Part shown: positions 11,610 to 22,067 of the stretch, in pieces | Numbering within the stretch: the stretch's first letter is position 1 | How the letters are laid out: every line of letters begins with the position of its first letter | Assembly: GCA_029706075.1 (NCBI GenBank) | Contig: JAINUG010000085.1 | Coordinates: forward strand, 1,699,392 to 1,763,391 | DNA: 64,000 nucleotides | Source of the DNA: Aldrovandia affinis | Taxonomy: Eukaryota; Chordata; Actinopteri; Notacanthiformes; Halosauridae | Reading direction: 5' to 3' | The notes under the pieces: model-generated | The model's input: only the letters and a program-made list of their open reading frames with translations | What the model was told of the DNA's origin: nothing | Databases searched by the model: none | Position numbers and translations under genes: made by a program

Positions 11610-14600
11610 GTAGCGATCCAGGGGGGTCGCTCATTTAAAATGTGTGCGTGGGGCGCGAGGGAGAAATGGATCAGGCCGAGCACCCCCGCCTGCATTCGGA
11701 GATGAAAGAGTCCATCCGCCGGATGTGGCGAACGCGGAAGGAGGGAGCGGAGGAGGCCAGAGGGAAGGGTTTAATGGCCTGGCATGTCCTTCTAAGGACG
11801 CGCTTGTACCAACATCGTTAGGGTATCATCCGCAGTTGTGCGGTGTATGGAACACGGATGATTACCACCAATATTATCCGCAGCTGTGCGGGCGAGGATC
11901 GAGTTCCAACGGGAGACACGAGACTGCAACGTTTTGTGTTTTACGGAAAGCTGGTTGAACGAAAACATCCCAGACACAGCTATCGGATTAAAAGACTTCT
12001 CTCCCTTCCGCTCCGATAGAACATCGGACAGTGGGAAAACGAAAGGCGGCGGTGTGTGTGTTATGATCAACTCGTCCTGGTGCAACGTAAGTAATGTCTC
12101 CATTAAGACAACTCTGTGTTCACCGGACTTGGAGTTCATGATTCTGCAGTGCCGACCACACTACCTCCCGAGGGAATTTCACGCAGTTGTTCTGATCGCG
12201 GTGTATGTCCCGCCGAGCGCCGACATTACACTGGCTATGGAGGCGCTACACAAAGCGATCTCTGCAACTCAATCCAAACACCCGGACGCTGCTGTTATTG
12301 TAATTGGGGACTTTAACAGAGCGAATCTGAGGAGTGTTCTCCCAACATTTTACCAACATGTACAGTGTAACACCAGGGGAGACGCCATCTTAGACCATTG
12401 TTATTCCACACAAAAAGAACGCCTACAAGGCGTTTCCCCGCCCACCACTGGGAAAATCCGACCACAGTGTCATCTTGCTACTGCCAAAGTACTGCCCTCT
12501 CTTAAAGAGGCAGGCTCCCATTTCAAGGAATGTCCAATGCTGGTCAGAGGAAGCAGAGGACAGACTTAGGGATGGGCTGGAGGACACTGACTGGGACATG
12601 TTCAGAACTGCAGCCAACAACAACGTGGAGGAATATACCTCGGCTGTACTGGGCTACATCAAGTTCTGCATGGACAATGCTGTGCCAACCAAGTCTGTCT
12701 GTTCCTACCCAAATAACAACCCATGGGTCAGGAACAGTGCAGTCAAAGCAGCATTAAAAGAACGACACACAGCATGCAAATCCAAAGACCCCACAGAAAT
12801 CAAGAAAACCAAATATGCAGTCCGCAAAGCCATCAAGGCGGGAAGAGACAATACAGGGACAAGCTGGAGGCCCAGTTCCGTGAGTCCAACCCCAGGAGCT
12901 TGTGGCAAGGGCTACAGACAATTACGAACTACAAAGGGAAAATAAGATGTGAGGCAAACAACAACTCCTCCCTCCCTGACCAGCTCAACATCTTCTATAG
13001 CCGGTTTGAGGTAAACACACCTACCTCTGCAGCCCCAGAGGCTCCAACCCCGTCTTCCAATGTTCTAAGCCCCACTGCAGACGCATTAAGGCTGAACACA
13101 GGTGAGGTGTCAAAGATCCTGCGGCGGACTGACACAAGGAAGGCAACGGGGCCAGATGGGCTACCAGGGCGTGTCCTCAAGGCATGCACATCTCAGCTAG
13201 CCCCTGTGCTAACAGACATCTTTAACCTCTCCTTAACCTAGGCTACCGTCCCAACATGCCTGAAGACTTCCACCATCATCCCCGTCCCCAAAAAAGCCAA
13301 AATCACATGTCTCAATGATTACAGACCCGTAGCACTAACACCCATCGTCATGAAGTGCTTCGAGCGGGTCATCAAGGAACACATCTGCTCCATGCTACCA
13401 GCCACACAGGATCCCCTGCAATTCGCATATCGCAGCAACAGGTCCACAGATGACGCAATTGCCATCACATTGCACAAGGCACTTTCCCACTTGGATGCCA
13501 AGAAAGGCAACTATGTGAGAATGCTGTTTATTGACTATAGTTCAGCATTCAATACCATAGTGCCCTCCATTCTCATCCCCAAGCTGGCAGCCTTGGGTGT
13601 GAATCCCACTCTCTGCAGCTGGATCCTGAACTTTTTGACAGGCAGACCCCAGGCAGTAAGGGTGGGCACTTACACCTCATCTTACCTGACCCTCAACACG
13701 GGCGCCCTGCAAGGATGCGTGCTCAGCCCGCTCCTATACTCCATCTACACCAGCGACTGCACAGCCAAGCACAGCTCCAACGCTATCATTAAGTTTGCAG
13801 ATGACACAACGGTGTTGGGCCTGATTACCAACGATGACACCACGGCCTATGCAGATGAGGTGATGGCGCTCTCAAGGTGGTGCCAAGGGAACAACCTTGA
13901 GCTCAACATTGAGAAAACAAAGGAGCTGATCCTGGATTTCAGGAAAAGGGGTGTGCACGTGCCCATTACCATCAACGGGGCCGCTGTTGAACGGGTCAGC
14001 AGCTTCAGATTCCTCGGAGTCCATATCTCAGAGGATCTGAAGTGGTCTCGGCACGTGGACACGCTGGTGAAGAAATCCCAGCAGCGTCTTTTCCACCTCA
14101 GACGGCTGAGGAAGTTTGGCCTGCCCCACCAATCCTCAGGAACTTCTACAGGTGCACCACGGAAAGTGTCCTGACCGGCTGCATCACCGCCTGGTACGGC
14201 AACTGCACCGAACGTGACCGGCAGAGGCTGCAGAGGGTGGTGCGGTCAGCCCAGCGGGTCACAGGCGGTGCACTGCCTAACCTGAGGGACCTGTATACGG
14301 TGAGGTGCACGACGAAGGCCAACAAGATCATCGCCGACCCCAGTCACCCTAGCCATGGCCTGTTTATCAAGAAGCTGTCCAAGAGAAAGCCTGGCTATGT
14401 CAGCATAGCAGCGAAGACCAACCGCCTCAAGGACAGCTTCTACTCCCAAGCTATCCGCATGCTGAGCTGAGACCCTAACCACTGCCCAGCCCCACCAACA
14501 ACTGAACTGTCCCCTCCCCCTCCTACCTCCTCACACCCCACTGTATCACTGTGTCACTTATCACTTTAGCACTCATCACTTTATACTGCCATCCAGTGAT

Positions 14601-14880
14601 GTGCAATATTGTACATCTATCTTACTTATTATATTATATATATTATATATATTATATTATTATATTATATATTATATATTATATTATATTATATTATTTT
14701 TATATATTATATTTTACTATCTTACAATTTATTTAAATTTTTTTTACAATTTATTACTGTATTCTTATTGTGTACTGTTGTGTTGTGTTGTGAAGAGAGA
14801 TCCATGGGAACAACAAATCTCACTGCCATGTACGCATGTGTACGTGATCAATAAAAAACTTGAACTTGAACTTGTATGGA
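11610..14880 (+). mobile_element. LINE, L2/CR1/Rex1 group, nearly full-length but broken
   Basis: This is a non-LTR retrotransposon of about 3.3 kb. An endonuclease domain runs from about 11900 (CFTESWLN, VIGDFN) to 12460, a linker follows to about 13240, and the reverse transcriptase is at 13240-14130 with catalytic FADDTT at about 13797. The C-terminal region ends at 14470. The reading frame changes near 12465, 12860 and 14130, and a stop (TAG at 13239) sits where relatives have a sense codon, so ORF2 is dead. The 3' UTR holds a TATAT-rich tract (14627-14715), and the element ends in TTGAACTTGAACTTG repeats. A separate ORF1 was not seen. Clade assignment is from memory of fish LINEs. Confidence 0.85.
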
Positions 14881-15980
14881 GCATGGATAATTATCGCTTC
14901 TTTTAATAAAGTGGCTACTTGCGTGGTCATTTTTGCATTACAACTGGACTCATTCTTGATACATCACTTTGCGCATGCTTACTACAATATGTATAACATG
15001 TGCTGGCTTTGAAATAATTTGGTCACATCTGGTTCTAAGCAGATGAATAGTGGAAAATAATTGATTATCTGGGGCAAATAAGTATAAATAATCTGTTATC
15101 TATATACATCTTCCAGATAATTGGTCATTTGAAGTAATACTACTGTAAATGAACATTGTCATAAATACCATTGACAACTATCATGTTCCTGCTCACTCTC
15201 TGAATAATGGCTAATGTTTACACTTTGGAAGGAAGCATGATGTTGTGAGCTGGGCATCGTTACAGTACCAATTTTATTAAACTGATAGTCATCTTTGTCT
15301 GTACCATACTGTATCCATACTATATGGATGAAACACACAAGATCTTTTTTTTTTGTCAACAATGTTGTTTTACCTAAAATGTGAAAACATTTTAATATAT
15401 TTTAACAGCCAATCATTAACTAATAAATACAAATAACTGTACTAACTTTATGTGTACATTTATTAGTATTTTCTAGTTTATTTCACAAGTATTGCCTACG
15501 GATGTCTAGGACTGATGCTGAGGTGGACTGCTACTGAAACAAGTAAGAAAAAAGAACTTGACCTCTGGGGAAATAGGCAAATGTCTGTCTGTGAAAACTC
15601 TGTTTATGCCAGTGCATGCTGAGACATTCAGATTTTGAAAAACATTATACAAATTGGATCAATAAGAAAGCATACTCCAATTTCATGGAGGAGTTGCTTT
15701 GTTTTGTCATGGAAACAATTTGATATGCCTGAGAAGAGTTGTGATGCACATGTTGTAGACTATGTTGAAGATAAAAATGTAAATATGTCTTATACCTTGA
15801 AATGTGTCCTGGACTTAAATATGATATCCAGAAAGATAGTGTGTCAGCAAAGAAAAAACCTGGAAAAAGTAATAAATATTGTAAAATAATGGACATCATT
15901 ACCGGTGACTATCAAATGAACATTAAAATAGCAGAGAATTTTTCCAATGAACAATTACATCAAGAAGTCTATAAAGAATC
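14881..15980. repeat. Second copy of the 6.0-7.4 kb duplication, right part
   Basis: From about 15005 this matches 6055 onward in diverged form. Shared landmarks are GGTCACATCTGGTTCTAAGC, AAGTATAAATAATCTGTTAT and CTGCTACTGAAAC. The left part of the same copy is at 10252-10305. It lacks the SINE found in the other copy at 6674. No gene is seen. Confidence 0.75.
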
Positions 15981-16090
15981 ATAGGTGTAACAAGTGGGGA
16001 GGATGAGGAGGACATGCCCCCCCCAATATTAAAAACAGTCGTATCTGTCCCCCCCAAATAATTTATAGATATAAAACACTCCCTTTCATT
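15905..16090 (+). repeat. Solitary copy of the array tail segment
   Basis: This matches the sequence that follows each exon 2 stop codon in the gene array (for example 19380-19560): GAACATTAAAATAGCAGAG, the ACAATTACATCAAGAAGTC block, then the G-run/C-run repeat. It lies upstream of the promoter at 16.4 kb and is continuous with the old duplicated sequence to its left. The array units may therefore have acquired their 3' ends from this upstream DNA by unequal recombination. Confidence 0.75.
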
Positions 16091-16229
16091 ATGTCTTTAG
16101 TATTAATTAAAATGAATACTTAAAAAATAATTAAAATTAATTTAGGTTTTAGGGTTTTCACTGCTGTCAAACTCAGAAAATTGTATTTTTTGACCCGAGG
16201 TCAACAGAAGGGTGCCTTCAAAGCTCAGT

Positions 16230-16361
16230 GGCTCCATTTTGTATAACGATCAGGCAGGAAATGATGACTGTAGCGGCGCTCCGTCGTTATACAAAATGGA
16301 GCCATGGCTCCATTTTGTATAACGACGGAGCGCCGCTACAGTCATCATTTCCTGCCTGATC
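16230..16361. repeat. Perfect 114-bp palindrome with an extra partial arm
   Basis: Bases 16248-16304 and 16305-16361 are exact reverse complements (57-base arms, no spacer, centre CCATGG). Directly to the left, 16230-16250 repeats the inner arm motif GGCTCCATTTTGTATAACGA a third time. Perfect arms without a loop imply a recent origin or active correction. The palindrome ends 54 bp upstream of a TATA box. Confidence 0.97.
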
Positions 16362-16475
16362 AGTTCATGAGCATCCAATCGCATACAACTGATTGAATGA
16401 CGCAATGCTCTTTGCTATATAAGGTTTAGATCTGCGCCATTCCCTTAGTCGAGCACAAGGCAACTGACTGAAAAG
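16362..16475 (+). promoter_or_regulatory. Probable promoter and 5' leader exon of the array gene
   Basis: A CCAAT box (16375-16379), a TGACGCAAT element (about 16398) and a TATA box TATATAAG (16416-16423) are spaced as in a pol II core promoter. The predicted start is at about 16445-16450. The following about 30 bases end in AAAAG|GTAAGA, a strong splice donor at 16475/16476. No ATG is needed here, because exon 1 of each array unit carries an in-frame ATG and a good acceptor. I infer that this is the leader exon of the amplified gene. No other candidate promoter was seen beside the units. Confidence 0.6.
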
Positions 16476-17059
16476 GTAAGAACGCTATACGCATCAATAC
16501 ATAATATGCATTTTTTCATTATTATGCAATCTTGTTTTACTAACTGGGAAACTACAAAGAACTTAAAAGCGACTGGCACGTACTTGGTCAACTGTTAGTG
16601 AATAATGACTCAACTGCCGTTGATAGTTTCTCTGATCTTGCTCTGACTTGTACTGAAGTGTCAACGGAAAAGACGAATTGACAGATGAGAAGACATGATT
16701 TGGGATTTTATTAATAGACAGTTTGGTTATGTCAATTTGAAAAAGTCTGTTTATTTTAGTTTGTTTGCTTGATTCACATCCCATTCCTTCCCATAAACTA
16801 ACATTGGAGCTGAGAGATCTGAATGATTGATCTAAAAGACTTGGATATGTTGACATCTGAGGCTACAGTATGTCCATACCTGGTGTTCCTGTTGTAAAGA
16901 ATGATGTTTGTTCAACCACTTTAAGTTTTGAAGTCCGATGACATCATATGCTATGAGCTACAGAACTTGCTCTCACTAGCTAACTTTCTCAGAGCTACAA
17001 ACTAATTTATAATAATGTACTTTATTTGTAATAATCATTTATCTATCATAAATCAAGTC

Positions 17060-17345
17060 CCGGGCTGGCGGATAGCGTAGCGGTCTAACGCACCACACTT
17101 TGGCTGGTCCGGTGTGGTGTGCGCTGCCTGTCAGGGACGCGGTTCGAAACCCTTGTCTCTACCAGACCGGCCCTGGTCGTCAGCCTGATCGGAGGCGGCG
17201 TTTGGCTGTGCGCCTCCGGGGGAGGGGGGAGGGTGAGCCGGCACGAGTCCGTCGAGGAGCAGGAAAAAGGCATCCGTGGTAGAATTCCATCTCGAAAGAG
17301 GCGGATAAATTCGGCCCGGAAGAAATTGAGAATAGCTATGCATTT
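17060..17345 (+). mobile_element. tRNA-derived SINE
   Basis: A tRNA-like head has an A box near GGATAGCGTAGCGGTCTAA and a B box GGTTCGAAACC. A GC-rich body follows (TTTGGCTGTGCGCCTCC and G-runs), then a short AT-rich end. The body is shared with the insertion at 6674-6945. The head does not fold as a good tRNA gene. Confidence 0.7.
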
Positions 17346-17459
17346 TTTTGTCAAGAATCACACAGGGCTTTTAATGAATATGTTTGAGGTGGTGGCACTT
17401 AGGCAAAGTGATCGAAGACTTAGCAGTTGACTATATACAGTACAATGTATTGCAAGTTC

Positions 17460-17760
17460 ATGATGAAGGTCATTCATTAAAGTCCCTGATTTGGTATACA
17501 AACAAAAGAGTTATCTTAAAGGAATTAATGAATATTATAAATAGTGACTGATGTTAGTTTCTAGCGCTGACAGTTTCAATTAGAGACAACATGCTCTGCA
17601 ACTCATACTCAGGCTTACAGGAAAACAAAACTGTGATTGAACAAACATTAGGTCACAGTAGGAATCATAAGTATAGATGCACTTCCATATATAGACATGG
17701 CCTCATATATCAGCATATACAGACCAATCAATCAGACCTCTCTTCTCCAATGTTGCACCA
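17460..17760. repeat. Third diverged copy of the 7.5-7.8 kb module
   Basis: AAAGTCCCTGATTTGG at the left edge and the CAACATGCTCTGCAACTCATAC...GAACAAACAT block match 7526-7715 and more distantly 8350-8460. It carries no coding signal and marks the right-hand remainder of the old duplication. Confidence 0.65.
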
Positions 17761-17877
17761 CACAAGGAAGAGGAACTGTCCAATCAGAAAATGAAGTCAG
17801 AAAACATAAGTTCTTATTAGTCAGTTAAGGGGAATGTGTGGCACTTCGTCTTGAATTACGGGTTATACCAGTACATT

Positions 17878-18071
17878 TACATTTTGGGCATTTAGCAGAT
17901 GCTCTTATCCAGAGCGACTTATAGTGAATGCATTTCAAAATGGCAAGAACAATCACAGCTAGCGCAAGAGATTAGTACAGTAACAATAATGAACATAATG
18001 TATGAAATGTGCTTTACAAAATAATCTATTATTATTATTGTTGTTGTTGTTATTACATAATAATAAAAATG

Positions 18072-18114
<43 letters not shown>

Positions 18115-18360
18115 AATTTTAAGCATTTAGCAGCATGTTCCTGCACTGCACTTTTGTCTCTCCGTTAGAAATATTTATATTTTGCACTGATTGAGGAGAG
18201 ATCCCAACCTGTGTTAAACAAACAATAGGTTAGTACTTTATTTAGTGCACTGATCTTGTGCGCTAACTATGATTGTTCTTACCTTGTATTAATGCACATC
18301 TTGTAAGTCGCTCTGGATAAGAGCGTCTGCTAAATGCTTAAAATGTAAAATGTAAATGTA
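17878..18360. repeat. Inverted pair of short interspersed repeats around an AAT/ATT microsatellite and an inverted exon 1
   Basis: At 17878-17985 a repeat containing CATTTAGCAGATGCTCTTATCCAGAGCG runs in plus orientation, and at 18270-18360 it recurs in minus orientation. Between them lie an ATT/TTG/AAT microsatellite (about 18020-18113) and a reversed copy of array exon 1 with its upstream splice signals (about 18150-18235). The arrangement suggests a local inversion that took in part of the array. Confidence 0.7.
18150..18235 (-). pseudogene. Inverted array exon 1 fragment
   Basis: On the minus strand this reads as the region upstream of exon 1 (AAAGTACTAACCTATTGTTTG, acceptor ACACAG) followed by the first about 60 bases of exon 1. 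It is the only unit piece in opposite orientation. Unit A, immediately to the right, has lost exon 1 from its proper place, so this fragment may be the missing exon moved by inversion. Confidence 0.8.
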
Positions 18361-18738
18361 CAGTATGTTCCCTTTTTTAATCCATAAGGGACCTTAATGT
18401 GCTTCATTCTTAACCAATTCGGGATTATGTATCGGATATGCCTTTTGTTGCTCTATAGAATCCCAATAGAATAATTTAGAGCTTACTCCTCTAAATATGT
18501 TCTGGACTGTTATAATCTTCATAAAGGGTACATACAGTAGGGGTGATTCTGTCATCTGTCAAATCAGAAAATGTTGCCACAAAATGCAAGTTCTTATTCT
18601 GTTAAGGGGAATTTCCTAACAAGTGTGTGCTTTTGTGTGAAATGAAGAGGAATGGAGAGTTTGACAAAAGCCTTAAAGAAACTGATTTAAATGAGGCCAT
18701 GCTGCTTCTTGTTTTGTTTTTACTTTTTTCCCAACCAG

Positions 18739-19393
18739 AGAAAGTCCAGATCCTGCCATTCAAAAACAACGTTATTGCAACGCAGTGCCATTTGAAGGAA
18801 TAATGGGACAATACTTGGACAAGCAGACTTTTAATGTAAAGTACATTTTTGTTGTAAAACTTGATAATGTTTTATTAATCGTTTTTTCTGACCCTTCCTC
18901 ATTCTCTCAAATTCCAATGGGGTTGTTAATGATCACAATAGGGAGGAATGGTCAACCAAGGCATGACATCTTTACAGTATATAAGTGTACCAAAACTCAT
19001 CTTTGTCATGAAAAGGGGGGAACATTTAAACAGGTGGGGGGTGAAGACAGTATAAAGTTGGAAGCACTTGGAAATGACATCCAAACCTCAACCTTTCCAA
19101 TGAAACAGTTAATCCCAGAGGTAACATCTAATGAAATGAAGCATGGACTGGGGACATATTGTTGTCCTTTTCACATTTGTGAAATATGCTACCAGGAAAA
19201 TTATATGTTTTTCTCTGCCATTCTTCAATGTCATTCTAATAGTATGCCCCTTACTGAGCATTTTGTTGAATGGCCAATTCGTATAACTCAAGAGCCTAGT
19301 AATCTGGAATTAGTTGTGGATTTTGTTTGTGATTTTGTCAAATCTGTCAAATACAAACAGAGTGAAATCAATTCAAATACAAATGAACATTAA
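18739..19393 (+). pseudogene. Array unit A: exon 2 only (N-terminal domain)
   Basis: The exon 2 acceptor is present (TTTTTTCCCAACCAG|AGAAAG), and the 655-bp exon is open to its stop, encoding about 217 residues nearly identical to unit D. Exon 1 is missing: upstream sequence jumps from AAAGAAACTGATTT straight to the late intron. The encoded domain begins ESPDPAIQ, contains MGLLMITIGRNGQPRHDIF and a Cys/His cluster (CCPFHICEIC), and ends NSNTNEH. No known domain is recognised, and no signal peptide or membrane segment is seen. Without exon 1 and a start it is probably not expressed alone. Confidence 0.75.
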
Positions 19394-19447
19394 AATGGCA
19401 GACAATTTTTCCAATTAACAATTACATCAAGAAGTCTATAAAGAATC

Positions 19448-19590
19448 ATAGGTGTAACAAGTGGGGGGGGGGATGAGGAGGACATGCCCCCCATATTAAA
19501 AACAGTCGTATCTGTCCCCCAAATAATATCTAGATATAAAACACTCCCTTTCATTATGTCCCCCTCAATATTTAGTATGTGGTTACGGCC
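19448..19590. repeat. G-run/C-run repeat at the junction of units A and B
   Basis: This 143-bp segment starts ATAGGTGTAACAAG and ends GTGGTTACGGCC, with homopolymer G and C runs. It recurs at each unit junction (20781-20930, 34830-34981, 38801-38950) and partly at 15981-16086. Imperfectly complementary ends (AGGTGTAAC / GTTACGGCC) suggest a small nonautonomous DNA transposon that was amplified with the array. Confidence 0.65.
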
Positions 19591-19731
19591 TTGTAAAGAG
19601 AGTTTGACAAAAGCTTAAAGAAACAGATTTTGCACAAAATACTTATTTTTTAATGAGAGCCAGCAATAACCCATAATGTAGGGAGAGTATGAACATAAAT
19701 AAAGTACTAACCTATTGTTTGTTTAACACAG

Positions 19732-20723
19732 GTTTGGATCTCTCCTCAATCAATGCAAAATATAAATATTTCTAACGGAGAGACAAAAGATGACGATATG
19801 GAGATTGAGCTCACTGATGAAGACAGGACAGCCAATGAAAAGATGAGTTCTTTAAGATAAGCTTTGTTCAATGTTCTTAATGTAAACTGAGGGGTGCATT
19901 CAATGTCATTTCAGTGGCTTGTTGTCATTTAAAATATTTAAAATAGCAAATATTAATATGATTATGATGAAAAAATATGATTGAACAGGATTAATATTAT
20001 TTATACATTTGACCAATATTTGTAATATTTTTATTTGTTCAGTGTCCCATAATAATGTAATCACATCACTATGATTTCTTTAAATGAGGCCATGCTGCTT
20101 CTTGTTTTGTTTTTACTTTTTCCCAACCAGAGAAAGTCCAGACCCTGCCATTCAAAAACAACCTTATTGCAACGCAGTGCCATTTGAGGGAATAATTGGA
20201 CAATACTTGGACAAGCAGACTTTTAATGTAAAGTACATTTTTGTTGTAAAAGTTGATAATGTTTTATTAATAGTTTTTTCTGACCCTTCCTCATTCTCTC
20301 AAATTCCAATGGGGTTGTTAATGATCACAATAGGGAGGAATGGTCAACCAAGGACATCTTTACATACCAAAACTCATCTTTGTCATCATTTTGGGGGGTG
20401 AAGACAGTATGGAAATGACATCCAAACCTCATCTTTGTCATGAAAAGTTAAACATATAAACAGGTGGGGGTGAAGATGTACTGGGGACATATTGTTGTCC
20501 TTTTCACATTTGTGAAATATGCTACCAGGAAAATTATATGTTTTTCTCTGCCATTCTTCAATATCATTCTAATAGTATGCCCCTTACTGAGCATTTTGTT
20601 TAATGGCCAATGCGTATAACTCAAGAGCCTAGTAATCTGGAATTAGTTGTGGACTTTGTTTGTGATTTTGTCAAATCTGTCAAATACAAACAGAGTGAAA
20701 TCAATTCAAATACAAATGAACAT
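19732..20723 (+). pseudogene. Array unit B: two-exon copy, degenerate
   Basis: Exon 1 (19732-19842) follows a branch-site match TACTAAC and the acceptor AACACAG. Its donor reads AAAAG|ATGAGT instead of GTGAGT. Exon 2 starts at 20131 after CCCAACCAG. It carries internal deletions in the middle third (around 20355-20480), so the reading frame is lost before the Cys/His cluster. The tail of exon 2 ends at about 20723 like the other units. It is about 1.39 kb from unit A, acceptor to acceptor. Confidence 0.8.
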
Positions 20724-21072
20724 TAAAATAGCAGAGAATTTTTCCAATTAACAATTACATCAAGAAGTCTATAAAGAATCATAGGTATAACAAGTGGGGA
20801 GGGGGGGGGATGAGGAGGACATGCCCCCCATATTAAAAACAGTCGTATCTGTCCCCCCCAAATAATATCTAGATATAAAACACTCCCTTTCATTATGTCC
20901 CCCCTCAATATTTAGTATGTGGTTACGGCCTTGTAAAGAGAGTTTGACAAAAGCCTTAAAGAAACAGATTTTGCACAAAATACTTATTTTTTAATGAGAG
21001 CCAGCAATAACCCATAATGTAGGGAGAGTATGAACATAAATAAAGTACTAACCTATTGTTTGTTTAACACAG

Positions 21073-22067
21073 GTTTGTATCTCTCCTCAATCAATGCAAA
21101 ATATAAATATTTCTAACGGAGAGACAAAAGGTGACGATATGGAGATTGAGCTCACTGATGAAGACAGGACAGCCAATTCTACTGATAAAAGGTGAGTCCT
21201 TTAAGATAAGCTTTGTTCAATGTTCTTAATGTAAACTGAGGGGTGCATTCAATGTCATTTCAGTGGCTTGTTGTCATTTAAAATATTTAAAATAGCAAAT
21301 ATTAATATGATTATGATGAAAAAATAGGATTGAACAGGATTAATATTATTTATACATTTGACCAATATTTGTAGTATTTCTATTTGTTCAGTGTCCCATA
21401 ATAATGTAATCACATCACTATGATTTCTTTAAATGAGGCCATGCTGCTTCTTGTTTTGTTTTTACTTTTTTCCCAACCAGAGAAAGTCCAGATCCTACCA
21501 TTCAAAAACAACCTTATTGCAACGCAGTGCCATTTGAGGGAATAATTGGACAATACTTGGACAAGCAGACTTTTAATGTAAAGTACATTTTTGTTGTAAA
21601 AGTTGATAATGTTTTATTAATAGTTTTTTCTGACCCTTCCTCATTCTCTCAAATTCCAATGGGGTTGTTAATGATCACAATAGGGAGGAATGGTCAACCA
21701 AGGCATGACATCTTTACAGTATATAAGTGTACCAAAACTCATCTTTGTCATGAAAAGGGGGGAACATTTAAACAGGTGGGGGGTGAAGACAGTATAAAGT
21801 TGGAAGCACTTGGAAATGACATCCAAACCTCAACCTTTCCAATGAAACAGTTAATCCCAGAGGTAACATCTAATGAAATGAAGCATGGACTGGGGGACAT
21901 ATTGTTGTCCTTTTCACATTTGTGAAATATGCTACCAGGAAAATTATATGTTTTTCTCTGCCATTCTTCAATATCATTCTAATAGTATGCCCCTTACTGA
22001 GCATGTTGTTGAATGGCCAATGCGTATAACTCAAGAGCCTAGTAATCTGGAATTAGTTGTGGACTTT
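21073..22067 (+). pseudogene. Array unit C, left part, interrupted by the transposon
   Basis: Exon 1 is 21073-21191, with TACTAAC branch site, acceptor and GTGAGT donor all intact. It carries a 9-base in-frame addition near its end (AAT-TCT-ACT-GAT-AAA) compared with unit D. Exon 2 starts at 21481 and is close to unit D, with one added G near 21895 that shifts the frame. At 22062-22067 the GACTTT target site is followed by the 12.6-kb transposon. The exon resumes at 34701 and ends at about 34772. Confidence 0.85.

Noticed and set aside
17060-17160. tRNA gene
   Set aside because: A and B boxes are present but no proper cloverleaf can be drawn, and a SINE body follows. The same holds for 9845-9935 and 57607-57700.
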